A DNA stretch of 64,000 bases from Microbotryum silenes-acaulis (GCA_003665825.1 QPFY01000024.1:62001-126000), one strand, 5' to 3'; shown: positions 35,171 through 49,100, counted from the first letter of the stretch. Made by a program: numbers and translations. Notes: a model not told the origin generated them from the letters alone.

Positions 35171-36805
35171 ATGCGTTCTCTCACCTTTTATCTCTCGGCG
35201 TCGACCGCCTTATGTCTCCTATCCGCGCCTCTCATCTTCGCGCGTCATCCTATCTCACACCTTGATCATCCGCGCGCTCGGCCGACTCGGGTGGTCAAAC
35301 ATGTGATGAGGGAGGGGATGTTGCTTCGTCGTGCTCCGGTGCGTTCGCATCCGTGTCGGGGGAGGAAAAGACATGATAGGCGGGCTAGTCCTGGGCATGA
35401 CGATGAGCATGGGCATGGGCACGGGCATGGATGTGATCCGCATCCCAAGCGTAACCACAAGGAGACTGATCACAAACATCGTCATAAGGGAGACAAGACC
35501 AAGTCCAGGAATGATCATCGTCACCAACACCACGTCGGCCAGCACCGTGGGCACCACGCGAGTTCCACCTCGTCATCGCAACATCCCAATACTCACACTC
35601 ACAAGAAGCACGATCAGAAGCCCGACAAAGTGCACGGTTCCGTTCCCGACCCTACGACCGGCTCCGGTGATAAAGGGAAATCCGGTACCCAAGATCCTCA
35701 AAGTAAACAACCGCAGCAACCTGTTGGATCGACGCAGCCTGCGACGCCTCAGCCGACGCCGGGCCTTCTGAAGCCCGGGAAGCCTGGGGTAATTACGACT
35801 TTTAAGGGACCGACGGTGAGTTCTTGAACAATCCCGTTGGTCGAGAAGCATGGATAGCTCGAGAGAAACAGTTGCTGATCAGTTGTTTGGAATGTTGGCG
35901 GGCAACAGCAAGGACCTGCTACGTTCTATGCAACGGTTGACGATGGACTGGGCAACTGCTTGCTGCCTGTTCGCAAGGATAACGTACCTTCGACCCCGAC
36001 CTCCTATCAGATAGGCACAATGACATGCTCAAGCTAACTCAACTTTTCTTGTGCATTACAATCCTCTCAGATGTTTGCGGCGATCAACAATTTTGCATGG
36101 GAGAAATCTGCGCAATGCGGGATGTGCGTTCGTGTCGAGACTTTGGATGGAATGCGTAATACGACGGTGATGATCACGAACCGAGTAAGATCTCGACCCC
36201 GACTCCAATCCCCACTTTCCCGCGCTCTCACACTGATCCTCAAGCTCATCTCGTTACCAGGAACCCGAGGACGTGGAGGGCGCCATCGATCTCTCCGAAG
36301 AAGCCTTCACAGCTTTGGCCCGTAGGGAAGTCGGGAGTTTGATTGTCAATTGGACCCCTGTTGATTGTGTTAAAGCGGGCTTGGTGACGTCCAAGTCCCC
36401 TTCGGTCGTTTGGTGAGTTGGTAGTTTTGACTCGTTGATGGAGGGTTGAGAGATCTGAAAGTGGTGGCTCATTATTTTGTGGTGATACATGTGCATAGGA
36501 AAACCGGTTCCACTCCATATTGGTTCGGGGTCCAAGTTCGCGAATCTGCCCTCCCTCTAGCCCAAGTCTTCATCCGCATCACCCTTCCCGCCAACACCAC
36601 GTCCACCCCATTGGACCCGGACTCTCCCTCCTGGATTCCACTCACTCGAATGGACTACAACTTCTGGGTCGCCGAAAGTGGTATCGAGGATGGTGAAGGA
36701 GGGAAAAGTGAAGGACCTTTTGATCTCAAGGTCCAGTATCAGGATGAATCGGAGATCGTTTTGCCTGCGATCAAGTTGAACAGTGAGGTGTTGAAGCAGG
36801 GTTGA
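35171..36805 (+). CDS. secreted expansin-like (DPBB) protein with His-rich region
   Basis: Start at 35171 gives a signal peptide (MRSLTFYLSASTALCLLS, cleavage about residue 24). A 180-residue region strikingly rich in His, Lys, Asp and Gly follows (DEHGHGHGHGCDPHPK, DHKHRHKGDK, HRHQHHVGQHRGHH), then a Pro/Gln/Thr linker. The C-terminal half is spliced from several exons: QGPATFYATVDDGLGNCLLP, FAAINNFAWEKSAQCGMCVR, then AIDLSEEAFTALA and VGSLIVNWTPVDC. This is the six-stranded double-psi beta-barrel of expansin/loosenin/barwin-like proteins. The last exon (PYWFGVQVRESALPLAQVFI...NFWVAESG...FDLKVQYQDESEIVLP) resembles the second expansin domain. Extracellular role on cell-wall polysaccharides inferred; the His-rich part suggests metal binding. 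Confidence 0.82.
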
Positions 36806-37047
36806 TGAGTCAGGACTTTGCCGGTATTTGTCTTGTTATGTGGTTTGTGCTGCGACTTGATGTTGCCGGATCCCTTCGTGTTCATATGTATCTACGCCCC
36901 GTATCGACGTCGTTGACTGGTAGATCCAGTCCCACATTTTACGCATCCAGACGTTGCATGCTTTTCTGCAATTCAGCCCGACACGAGCGCGCCCGGAGCG
37001 TGGCTCCGTATCAGTCGTTCTTTACACTTTCAATTGCAGCACTGAGC

Positions 37048-38104
37048 CTACAAGCCCAAACTTGTTCCCATCCCCGTCCAACTCATGCGCACCCACGTGG
37101 CGAAAGCACCTAGGCCTGCCAAGCCATCGGACTTGTCCCACATCCGATCTAGAAATTCGTAGGTTTCTAGTGTACGTTGGGAGGGGTCAAGGCCTTGTAG
37201 TTGGGGGGAAAGTTGATGCAGTTCCGAAAGGCCGTAGAGGGTTCCGAGGGAGGCTCGGACCGAGTACCATTCGAGCTGTGGGACGAAAAGTGAAAAGTTG
37301 GATCAGGATGTGGGGGTTTCGTTGATACGTAGGCTGGATAGTATTCACCCCTTGTGATTCATCGCCGGAGGCTGCGGCCAAGTCGTGGGCTATGCGTGCG
37401 ACGTGTTCAAAGTGGGGCAAGGGGGAGGGGAAGGGGAGGAGAGCGGAGGGGGAGGAAAGTGGGGTCGAGGTTGGGGCGCCGAGCAGGGCTAGCGCCTATT
37501 GGAGGGAGAAAAAGTGTCAGTGCCCGGTGTGTTCCTACAGCACGTCGTGATGCAAAGAGCTCACCTCCACCAATTGATCGACCACGGGCTCGTTGTACTT
37601 GATTCTGTGCCTCAGGCCTAGCTTGACCAACTGATCCTCGTTCGCTTTCCCTCGACTGACTGCGACATGTTCAACCATCTCCGTCCTGCCTTGCTCCAAC
37701 CAAGCCTGGACCAAAGCTTTCAAGGGTCCTACTCCAATCGTAGCCTGGGCATGGGCATGGGCATCGGCATCGATCTCATCAAAGTTGTCCAGTGGTGATC
37801 GAAAAGTCGAGGCCGTTCCAGATGGTGCTTGCGCCCGTGCTTCTCGAATCAGTTGTTCCCTGGTCAAGGTCTTGCGTCGGGAAACGGTTCCGTTCGGGTG
37901 GGAACGGGGTGGTGGGGAAGGGAAGAGGGCGTTCAGAGTCGAAAGAGAGAGTGGCGAGGAGGAGGAGGAAGTGGGGGGAACAGCTTGGGAAGCGAGTTGT
38001 AGTGTGTGGAGGGAGAAGCCGTGGCGTGGAATGAGAGGTAGCGCGTGGCGTAGGAGGGTCGAGGTGTAGTGTGGTGCTGAGGCCATAATGCTGGGTGCAT
38101 GCAT
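37048..38104 (-). CDS. COQ9: ubiquinone biosynthesis protein Coq9
   Basis: Lipid-binding mitochondrial protein of the CoQ synthome, assisting Coq7. Exons on the minus strand encode the N-terminal helical domain (TSTLLRHALPLIPRHGFSLH), LKALVQAWLEQGRTEMVEHV, NEPVVDQLVEALALLGAP, FEHVARIAHDLAAASGDESQ, then after an intron LEWYSVRASLGTLYGLSELH and YEFLDRMWDKSDGLAGLGAF to the TAG at 37048-37050. The GDESQ-LEWYSVRASLG segment is characteristic. Either MHAPSIMAS (38104) or MAS (38086) could be the start. In both cases the conserved domain begins almost at once, without an obvious mitochondrial targeting peptide, so an upstream exon may be missing from this model. Confidence 0.88.
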
Positions 38105-38446
38105 GGGCGGGTCCGAGTTTGGGTGAGAGAGACGGGCGTGGCGGGTTAGGGGTAGTTATTACGGACCTTATTGGGCCATTACAGATTCCCTTAGACCTTT
38201 TAGCGATTGGAATGCTTGAAGGAAAATGGGTTGATGCCGCGCGTAAATGGTGCAATTACCAATTACGCGCGCGCGTTTACCCCCGAAGCTTGACCCATCT
38301 ACCCCGGTGGTAAGGTGCAAAGTTCACTTACAAATGGTGCATTCTTCCCACTTAAAACGACGCGCGCGACTCTGGCTGCTGATCGCGTCGTGTTCCACCT
38401 CTTCTCGTCGCCGTATCAGCACACAAGGAATAGGGGTAGGGGTGCG
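38105..38446. promoter_or_regulatory. divergent promoter, COQ9 / separase
   Basis: A 342-bp spacer between divergent start codons. It contains two imperfect ACGCGCG motifs (around 38267-38275 and 38357-38366), MCB-like cores that in fungi bind the G1/S factors. That would suit separase cell-cycle expression but is only suggestive. Confidence 0.4.
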
Positions 38447-41400
38447 ATGACCACCCTCCGACCACCTGCTGCACCGGCAAGGTCACGAAGGCCTGCGACT
38501 GCCTCGTCGTCGACTGCCGTCTCGGCAACGATCGCCGTCGCCAGCTCAGGCTCAGGCGCGAGTTCGCCCCGCTGTCGTTCAACCTTGGCGACGCGGGCGA
38601 CTCCGACACCGACCCCAACAGCCGCCGCACAGGATGACGTGCGACAGCTTTCGCGGAGGATGGATACCACTTTCAATCTGGGAGAGCATAAAAAGTCCAA
38701 GCCCTCGGCGGTGGTCAGCTCGAGGAACTTGTTGCAGCAACAACAACCCCGTAGCAAGATAGCCGCGTCGACCTCCACTTCAGCAGCGAGCTCGAGTGCC
38801 AGGCTCCAGCAGGGCACTACCACCAGCTCGACGAGTTCACTAAAACAAGATCCCGCACCACCTCAAGAACGAGCGCGACAGGCGATGAAGACGATCAACT
38901 TTTCGTTGCAGGCCATCTCGGCACTGCTCAAAACTCGCTCCTCTGCGCCAACGATGGCCGCCAAGGCCACCTCCAAAACAAGCTCGTCCTCATCCTCCTC
39001 ATCGGCCTCTAGTTCCTCTCGGCCCACGTCGACAACGCCCCCTCCAGAGATCATCTCTCTCGCCAAGAACTGTACCCAAGCGTTAAACGAACTGCGAACA
39101 CTCATCCATCAAGGCAAGATCGACAAGAAACTCGTCGAGATTGAAAAAGCCGCCATCAGTTTCGTCGCCGGACTCGTCGAGACAGAACACGTGAGAATCG
39201 GTTACCCATCTTCTGCTGCGATATAGTTCCTGCAGATAAATTTCCTGACGACTGTCTCGATCCGCACAGTATCGACTCGCTTTGGCCGAATTGGAACGCA
39301 TCAAGACCAGCTTGCTCCAAGTGTCGAACCCAGATCTCAGCTCGAATGGGGGTGCTGTCTCCGAGTCATCCGCATCGACCAAGACTCAAACACCCTGGGC
39401 CTCGTACGCCCACTTGCTGTGCATACCCTTACCTTCTAGCCCAACCTCCCCACACTGGACCCCAGCCGAGATCGCCACTCTCGTCCTCTCTGTACAGCAA
39501 TACGCTCTCGGATCCCTGTTCCGTAACCCCGATTTCGACCCCAAACTACGTGCAACTCTCGTGGCGAAGGTGTTGACCTCCCCTATGGGTGCACCGATCG
39601 AATGGCGCGATTGGTGGGCCAAGTCCAGGGTTGAGATTGCCGATGATGAGGGTGGTGCTGCTGCCGACGTCGTGGCGGTGGAGAAGAAGATGGACGCGTT
39701 GATGACGAGCATGTTTGGTTCGCTCATCAAAGGATGTGTAGGCCTGGATGGGGACGTGGGTGAGTCGCTCCCCAAGTTCGAGATCAAAGGGCTCATTGGA
39801 AACGGTTTCTGACCGAATACCTCTCCTCTACAGATATCAACGACCTCTTGACGATTCGCTCTCGAGCGCTCTTGCTCTACTCTACCACTTCGACCATCTC
39901 TTCCTCCCCCGAAAAACTTCAAGCACTCCTCGACCAATGTCGCAAAAACCTCCTCCTGTTCGGTCGACAAGCCGAAGTCCAGACCCTCTCCGCAGCCAGC
40001 ATCAACGGACCCGTTCAACGCGTGTTCCAAGAAACGATCGAAGCTATCTCTTCGCGACATCGTGGAATCGAATTCCATGGGACTCAATGGATGAATTTGT
40101 GTCAAATCATTTTGAGGATCGCGCAGCGTGCGGAGGATGGGTTGGCCATTGAGAGGGTCAGGTTGTTGTTGGAATCGGACGAGGACGAGGGAGGGGTTCC
40201 GGTGGAGAAGCAGGTTGATCGACTTGTCGTTAAACTGATGGGGTTGTTGTCGGGCTTGCAGGTTGGGCAGGAGGAACAAAAGGGCAAGGAGAGAGAGGTG
40301 GACGGGCTCAATAGGGCGCTGATTTATGTTCAGGCTTTGGGGAAGTTGAGAGTCAAGGAGGGGTTGGATAAGGAGAGTGTGAGTAAGGTCGATTCGATTT
40401 TGGAGAAGGTCAGGTCCTGGGTCGTCAAGGAGGTCAAAGGGGATCAGAGGCTCGATATGCTCGTCATTCAGGAGGGCAAACAACCGAGGCCCAAGGCCGA
40501 GGACGAGGTCTTGCTGCGCAAATTATGCGAGACGTTGGCGCAACATGGCGAAGCGGTGTCGACGAGTGGAGCGCAAAGCGGGGATCGGAGTCGTCTTATT
40601 TCGGGCACCGTCGAAGTGCTCACCGTCCTCGCCTATTCAACGCTCGTCGTCGACGATCGCTCAACCTACACCCCTTGCTTCGACCATCTCGAACGATGTC
40701 TAGCCGTCCTCGGTCTCCGCGTCGAATCGGAAGGTGGGATTAAGATTGAGCCAGCACAACTCGGTCAAGCTTACTGGATCCGATCCCTCGCTTCGGCTTA
40801 TTACAACCTCTCCGGTCTCTTGTATAACGCCGGCAAACCCGAGTCGACGACGCGGTTCGTTCAGCGTGCTTGCGAGATTACGCGTGCCGTATTGACGTTA
40901 TCGTCTTCAACTATGGAGGACGCTCTTGTCGAGGAAATGGATGCGTTAACCCTTGCTTCGATTGATTCGGAAGGCTCATCACGCACAAAGATGGAGCGCA
41001 TGGAACTGCAAGCTGATTGTTGGAAATACGCAACCAAGCGCTTCGAACTCTTGGCTTTGGCCCATCATTCGATCGGGGAACAGAAAGCGGCGTTGCAAGC
41101 TTATGTCGATGCACTGAGCTTCCTACCCGTCGAGAGTCGGGATGCACTAGGTGCTGCATTGTCGGTGTCGGATCTGCTCAAGCAGAGAGGGTCGATGACG
41201 ACGGTCAAGCTTGTGCAGAGGATCACGAAGTTGGCGACGTTCGACTTGTTGTTGCCTGGCGATCAGGTCTCGCTTTCAGAGGCGTTGAAGGCGAGCGGAT
41301 TCGACGCGAGGACAAGGGGGATGGTGCTGGAGGTGCAAGTGCACACGTTGGAAGCGGCCATGGACAAGCTCGAGGCGGGGAACGCGATCGGTGCGCTCGT

Positions 41401-44400
41401 GCAGGATTTGTTGGAGCTGTATAACGAGAATGAATTCCCAATCAGGAGAGCTAGGTGCGTTCATTGCTTGATCACATTCCCCGATCGTATTCGCTGATTG
41501 CAAACCGGACTTGCGCGCATAGGATCTTGCTGCGGCGGATGCAAGGTTTGTGCGCGCGCGGCGCGGTGCAGAAAGACCTTTCGGCGGCGATCGTGGCGGC
41601 TGAGATTGATGCGCTTTGTTCTAGTTCGGTAAGACGGGCTTGTCAGTTTTGTCGTGATCAAGACTTGCTGACGTGTTGTCATGCCATCCAGCAGACACTA
41701 GGCCAGGACGCGGCACTCGCCTCTTACAAATCGCACTACCTCGCCACCTCCCACCTTTGGCTCGCTTTCCATGCCCATCAAGCGCGTCTCCCTTCAGCCG
41801 CTCTCGTCGACGAAGCTCGGGCAGCGATGAGTCTCTTTCGAAATATTTTGGATGCCGTTTCGAATGAGCTCAGGACGTCGACGAGTCGGACACCGAAGAA
41901 GACGATGACGCCGAAGCTCAAGACACCTTCGCCTGCTGCTGCGACGGCCAAGACGGGTCGAGTGACGACGGCGACGAGGAAGAGGGTGTTGACTACGACT
42001 GCTGTACGGGCAACGGCGACGAAGTCGGCCGCGGCTACGGCTCTCAAGACTCCGAGGACTATTAGGAGTCGAATGGCGGTTGCGGAACAGATCACACCAC
42101 CGCGAAAACCTCTCGTCGATTTGACGAATGACAAAGCCCATTCAGCGGCGACGCCGAAACCCAAGCGCACGCCGACGGTGGACGCAGCTTTGTTCGAGGA
42201 CGTCGATCGGTGCTACGACTTGATCGAGACGATGGCGAGTCTGCTCGGCACATTGGGGCATACCGTGCTTCGGATTGGGTACCTCAAGCTTTTGCGTCGC
42301 ATGGCGCCAAAGCGAACGAGAGGGACGGACGAAGCCTCTGTTGCTTCTTCCATCCATCTCGCGCGAGAACTTGCCAAGATTGGGAACTTGTCTCGTGCTG
42401 CGACGCTGTTCGCTCAAGCTGAAGCTTGTATTCAACAAGCTTGCACGTCGGGTGCGACGATCTCGTTGGCCCTTCAAGTCGAGCATCACCTTCTTCATGC
42501 CGAGCTTCTCGCTCTTACCGGTCAACACGAGCGATCTTCTCAATCGTATGCGCAGGCGCTCAAACTCACAAAAGGCCTCGATGATGAAGACGCCATAGGA
42601 TCAACTTCGACCCGGATCGTCCAGCGCACGCTTTTGCTCCAACGCGTCGCCCTCGCTTCGTCCGTTTGTTCGACGATGTTGCAACGCCGTGGAGATCTGG
42701 GGAGGTGTCTTGCCCCCGCTTTGCAAGCGATGCGATTGCTCAACCGCGCTCTTGCGAATATCACTCGACTTTCGACGATCGAATCGACGAACAAGGATGA
42801 ATCGGCGTTCGCATCGGACCGAACGGATCCCAACACCCCCTTGCCTGAGCACCCAGCCCAAACGAAGCAGTACTCCGTCTCGACCGCCGGCCCTCACGCG
42901 AGTGTGCTCTACAGCATCGCGGATGGGTTAGGCTCTGCGATCCTCCGTGTCGCGAACCTGTACTGGATCCGAGGCACCCCGAAATCAGCCGAGTACTTCG
43001 CCGGTCACGCCCTTGACATCGCAACACAGTACGGTGCGAACCTCCCGATGATGCGCGCGATCTTATTGAGGTGTGAAGTACGAATGCATGCGGGAAACTT
43101 GGAAGGAGCCGAGGCGGACCTTCAAGCGATCGATTTGGAGAACGCGGCGAACGATTCGAGCGAGTTAATTGAATACCATCGGTTGTGCGCGGCGTTACAT
43201 ATGAGAAGGAGGATGATTCAGGCTGCGAAGGACGATCATGCCGAGGCGCAGAGTGCTTTGGAAGGGTTTGCACAGAGCACCAATCAGAATGAGGCGGGGG
43301 GAAGGTGAGGGGTCGTCGACAATGCTCGTCTGGCGTGGGTCTGGGCATGAGCTGATGTATATCCACCTTAACCTCTTACAGTCCGGTCAAAGTGGGAACG
43401 CCGAACAGTGTTTCGATCAAGGATCTGTCGCCTTTTGCGCTTCGTCTTGGGGCAAAAGGACATTCACCTTCGCACGTATCGCCATCCCAGCGTATGGGCC
43501 AATCATCGGACCGCATACTCCCAGCGGTTCACTCTCGACTCCTTCGGATGCACATCGGTCTAGTCCGACTCGAGAGGAAACAGGAGGAATGCCAAGATCT
43601 TCTCCGACGATTGGGCGAACTCCCTTCGCTGGAGGAGGACAAGGCCGAGGAGTTGAGACTGCATATCATGATTGAAATGCAGGATCTGTTGCTCAAGTTT
43701 AGTGCGGATGCGGTGTTAGGGATGGTACCTGAATCTGGTCTGTTTTTAGGTGGGACTAAATGCTTCTGCCGAGTTGGGCTAACGTGTTGGTGCCTCTGTT
43801 TGACAGTTCTCTCAATGCCTTCGCTCGCTTCGTCCGCGGCCGTCACCTCGAGCAAGACCGTCTCGCCGACCAAAGCGACCCCGAGTCATCTCCACAACCT
43901 ACGCGAGATCGAGACGCTGCTCCAGCGTGCCATAACGATGAGCGTCTCCCGTGTACGACCCGCGGTCCTGCGCGAGCTGTCGTTGCTCAGCGTTTCGTTG
44001 CGCGCTTTGCTGTCCAGTATCGGGAGGGCGGACAAGAAGGTCTCGGAAGGGACTGCGCATCTTCTGGACCTTGGTCTCGCCGTTACGCTTCGACGGGACA
44101 TGCTCGAAGCGATTGAATACAGGATCACGAACCTCTCCCGCGTCGACGACCTTAAATGGCCTCAGATTGAGCCCGTCCCTTCTCACGAGCAAGCCTCGGC
44201 CGTGGCAAGCTTGCTCACCCTGCGCGAGAGGTATCGATCCGAAACGATCGAACCCGTCTTAACCGACCCTTCGATCAATTCAATTCTGCCTCCCCGATGG
44301 CAAACCGTATCGATCCATCTCTCCGCCGAACGCGATGCGCTCATCCTTGTACACCACCAAGCGAATCGACAACCCCTTGTGTTCAGACTCCCTCTCGATC

Positions 44401-46010
44401 GCATCACTCGAAGAGAAGACGAGGAGGAGGATGAGGGACTATCGTACGCCGAAGCCTCGGCGGAGTTGGCGGATATCGTGGCGAGAAGTAATTCGGGCGC
44501 TCAGAATGCGAAGAATGTGGAGGGGAAGGAGGCGAGGATCGCTTGGTGGGCGGAGAGAAAGGAGTTGGATGCGAGGTTGAAGGGGTTGCTGCAGTCGATG
44601 GAGGATTCGTGGCTGGGTGCTTTCAAGGTTGGTAGGGAGCAGATTGGAAATTTGGTTGATCAGCCTACTGACGGCCATGTGTCCACACTGCAGTGCATCT
44701 TCTCCGACACGCAAGACATCGGCGCGGATGCGCTAAACACATTCAAAGGCCGAATCGAGCGCATCGTCAAGCGCAGCCTCATCCGTGCGACCCCGAACGA
44801 CAAACGGGCCGCACGCTTCCAGCTTGACGATGGCATCGTCGAATGTATAGCTGCCCTATCCCCCAAAGCGCGAGACGAAGATCTCGAGGATCTTTATCAT
44901 TTCATCATGGAGTCGTTCCAATTGTCCGGTGTCCCCGTCGCGTGCGACGAGACGGACGTTGACCAAGTCGTCATTGATTTCCGATCTGCGCTTGAAGAGC
45001 TGCGCAAGAGTGAGCCGACTCCGACGCCGACGTCGAGGACATCGGACCCGAGGCGTCATCTCGTGTTGATTCTGGATAAGAGTGTGCAAGGCTTCCCGTG
45101 GGAGTCCCTTCCTTGCTTACAAGGCATCTCGATCTCGCGCCTGCCCTCGCTCGCTTTCTTGCGTGATCGACTCGAACTGGCTCGATCTCGATCCAACGAC
45201 GAATCGCACGAGTATATCGTCGATCCGAGGCGCACGTCGTATGTCGTCAACCCCGGAGGGGATCTCAAGAACACTCAAGCGAGGTTCGAACCTTGGCTTG
45301 AGACCAAAGCGGCGGCGGGGTGGAAGGGTGTCGTTGGTCGTGCACCGAGCGAGGAGGAGATGAAGAGCTCGCTCGCGTCACAAGAGCTCGTCTTGTACGT
45401 CGCGACATATCGGCTCAGTTTGTCAACGATCACTAAAACTGCACCTTTTTTCCCGAATGTACAGATACTTTGGTCACGGTGGTGCGGAGCAATACGTTCG
45501 CTCGCAGTCGATCAGACATCTACCTCGTTGCGCCGTCACAATGCTTTGGGGTTGCTCGTCTGGCGTGCTTCGCGATCAGGGCGAGTTCGATCCTTATGGC
45601 ACGCCCTATCACTACATGATTGCTGGATGGTGAGTGAGATTTTTTTGACACAATTTTCTTACTCTTCACTGACGCGGCGACCTTTTTCATAAGTCCCTCG
45701 CTCGTTGCCAACCTCTGGGATGTGACGGACAAAGACATCGACACCCTCACCGAGAACGTCTTCAAGCTCGTCGGACTTCACACGGACGAAGCGACCAAGT
45801 CCAAGAATGACAAGACGACCACCAAGCTTAGTCTCTCGCAAGCGATCGCTCAATCTCGTCAAGTTTGTAATCTGCAGTATCTGTACGCAGTTCTGCTGTT
45901 CTTGGTTCCATGTACTGGCGAACGAAAACTAATCTCACTACTTCTGTGATCCACAGTAATGGAGCGGCGGTCGTCAACTACGGCTTGCCCGTTTGGTTCT
46001 CCCATTAGTA
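38447..46010 (+). CDS. ESP1: separase (cohesin-cleaving cysteine protease)
   Basis: Clan CD protease that cleaves cohesin's kleisin at anaphase onset. About ten exons give roughly 2,300 residues, usual for separase. The N-terminal 1,600 residues are helical repeats with low-complexity Ser/Thr/Lys stretches (such as about 41870-42080, rich in TPKK and KTPR). The C-terminal protease domain is clear: HLVLILDKSVQGFPWESLPC and SRLPSLAFLRDRL. The catalytic His sits in YFGHGGAEQY (CAC at 45475-45477) and the catalytic Cys in MLWGCSSG (TGC at 45553-45555), followed by PSLVANLWDVTDKDID and the last exon NGAAVVNYGLPVWFSH. Both catalytic residues are intact. Convergent with symplekin, whose stop lies only 117 bp away. 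Confidence 0.95.
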
Positions 46011-46126
46011 GGATTTCGATTGAGTCTTTCATATTTTTATGTTGTATTCACCGAGCACACTCTTGGAAAGGACGCGTACATTCGCCGTTGCATCAAGAAA
46101 TTCCGCACTACCTCAAGAAGAACTCG

Positions 46127-49100
46127 TCAGGACTGAACCTGCACGGCTACCGACTCCTCTAAACCCTGTTGCTGCACGGTCTCTTCCTTTGGTTCCCCTA
46201 AGATCGCCATAATCTCCTTCCCCGCCTCCCCGACGGGTCCCATTCCCGATTGAACGACCTCTCTCAACCCCTCCTTCAAACCCGCTTGTCGTCTGACCAC
46301 ATCCTCCAACTGTTCCCTGGGTAACAACAACAAAGCCTTGAAACTGCCCGGTTGGACGACTTTGGCTAAACGGATGAAGCCTTCCCAAACGGGCGGGGAT
46401 TGCCAGACTTGTTTATTGATGAGTTTGACGAGGAGGGTGGAAAAGATGAATGGGGATAGGGCGGATTTGTAGGTCGAAACGGCTTGAATGACCGTACGGA
46501 GGAATAGGGTGGGTATGGTGGAGAAGTTGTCGAGGGTGTATTGCATGAAGGAGGAGAGGATCTCAGGGCGGAAGGCGTCCGTCATGGAAAAGCAGATTGA
46601 GATGGCTGTGAGGAATGAAATCTTGGTCTGAGCAGCTTATTCTTCACAAAGTGAGGGACACGCAAAGCCTCCCAAGGTGTGACTTACCTTCGATCGCAGG
46701 TTTAATCCCACTGATCGCATCGCTCTGATGCAACACCGACATCAACTCGACGGCCGTCAAGAGCTTGATTTTGCTCCTACTTGCCATCGCGCCTTTCTCT
46801 GAAGGCGGTGCGGTAGCAGCGAGGAAGACGGATCGGATCAAGGCTTTCCGCTCAGGCGTACCGTCCAGTAAGGAAATGATGCGAGGGATGTAGGCTTTAA
46901 GTTCATCCTGAGCGTTTGTTGAAGCACCTCCAAGGTCAGTTGGGTGGTGCACGGCACCTTAATTCCGTCCTTCAAACGCACCTTGTCACATTCGGAAACA
47001 ATCATGACGTAGAACTGCGGGTCCAGCACCCTCTCTTTGGCAATCTTCTTCAAACTCTGAATGATGCCGGACGGCAACCGAGGCAACTTCTCCCCGAGTA
47101 GGTTTAGCACCCGTAACAAGAGTGCATCCGAGCCTTCGGGAGCGAGGTCGATGGCTTCGAGCAGTTCGGGGTTGGTGATGCCTAAGGACTTGATGAGGGG
47201 TGTGATGAGGGACAAGATGTGTTCTTGGGCCGTCGGTTGGAGTGTCGCGAAGGCGGTGAAGAGTCTGTACCATGCCGCCCGTCATCCTGATCATTAGTCA
47301 TCTTCATCAACTGCTGATCCTCGCGATGAAGCTACACGTACTGTTTAAGCAAGTGAGGATGCTTATGACACAGCGCAAAGAGCAACTCGACATGTCTCAC
47401 GACATCCTCTCTACTCTCCGGCGGGTTCAAATGATCGACGACCCGAGCATCCTTGACGAGCGCATAGGCGAAAATGGGCTTTTGTTCTTCCGGTGGTGGT
47501 GTCACCTCCATCGCCATATCGACTTCACCATCTTCTGCACCATCCTCCTTCTTAGACTCTTCTGATGTTGTCAGGGGTGCGACTTTCATCCGGGAGATGA
47601 GGGAGAGGGCAAAATCGATGATGGTTGGGGACAGCGCGGCCGAATCGGGGACCCATTTCTTGACCGTATTGATCGCCGCGTTACGAGTGGGTTTGTCTGG
47701 GCAATTTAGTGCACCGTACGACATTTAGAATTCCGATTAGGTTTCCAATCGTCATAGATGGCACTTCAATGTGCCGAAACTGACCTTTATGGGTCGTCAA
47801 CGATAACAAGACATCCACAGCCGCAGGTCGAAATGGTGGCCGAAGCACGGCCAATTCTCTCAGCGCCGAGAAGCCCAATTGCACCCTGTTTACCGATCAC
47901 AAGACAAATTCAGCCATGAAACTTGGAGTCTCGTGCGATGGGACATCATACTCACTGTTCCTTCTTCATACACATCTGCCCCAACTTCTCCACCTCGTCG
48001 ACGAGCAAGTCGGGCAAGTCGATGACGAACTGAGTGAAGCCTCGATCCCGATTCGAGCTCTTGGACATGATATGCGCCAAGAGCTTGTGTAACCAAATGT
48101 CATAGGTCCGGTCCTGTTCGAATTCCGACGTCGGTCAGCCTCGATGATCTTGACGCAGAAGAGAAAGACGAGATGTTCACCGACCTTATGCCCCTCCCCT
48201 CGTTCCTTCCTCCCCTCCTTAGTCCGCACCGCCATCTTCTCCGCGAACCATTCCTCATTCAACCACTTCCTCGCAAACTCCATTCTATTCCTCGGATCCT
48301 CCTTCACGAACTCCAACATCTCCTCCCTCATCCTATTCCCCAAAGCCCCTTTCCCCTCCTCCTCCTCCTCCCCGATCCCCCTCGTCACCAACCTCGCCAC
48401 CAGACTGATCCAAAGCTCGTCCCCTCCTTCTGCACCAATCTGACATAATCTTCTGACACCCCTCACTAAGTACTCGTCCTTTTCAAGCGGTGTCATCTCA
48501 CTGCTCGTCATCAATTCCTTCATCGTCGTTGAAGTCAATGCCGAATCGAATTCAACGACGGGTAAAGCCCTATCATCCTCTTCCTCTCCGTCCCCTTCGT
48601 CCTCGTCGTCACTCCCCTCATCTCGAGAAGCTCTGATCCCATCCTTTGTCCGTGTGGGTGCTGTACTTTCGGGCTCGTCGGTCTTGAGTACGAGTTCATC
48701 GTCACCCAAATCGATCTTCAATGGGTCGAAGACTTCGTAGCGCGCTCGCCCTTTGCCAATGACTCGAGCTCCATCTTTGGATTCCACTTCCTCGGTCGGT
48801 AATATCGACGTCGAAGCTGCGGCCGAGGCTTGAGATAGCCGTGCTTTAGCGGCCTGCACACCAGATCACCAAAGCTCATCAGTCGCGATCATCGTCGAGG
48901 GTAAAAACTTTCTGTGAACCCACCTCGATCCCTCTCGCCAAGGCCGCCGCATCGACCTGCTGCATCGTCGCGACCAAGAAATCGATGCACACATTCAACG
49001 GCAGAATGCTCGCATCAAACTGCGCCAACGCGTTCGGCGTGCCATCCGTGGTCGTAAAAACCTCTCTCAAATTGATCAGCGCCGTCGTCGACGTTGATGG

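Noticed and set aside
38095..38104. Tandem ATGCATGC near the COQ9 start as a possible regulatory repeat
   Set aside because: Too short to be meaningful and overlaps the start codon region.
43238..43675. 145-codon + strand frame within separase
   Set aside because: Shadow frame spanning an intron; the separase frame on either side is continuous and homologous.
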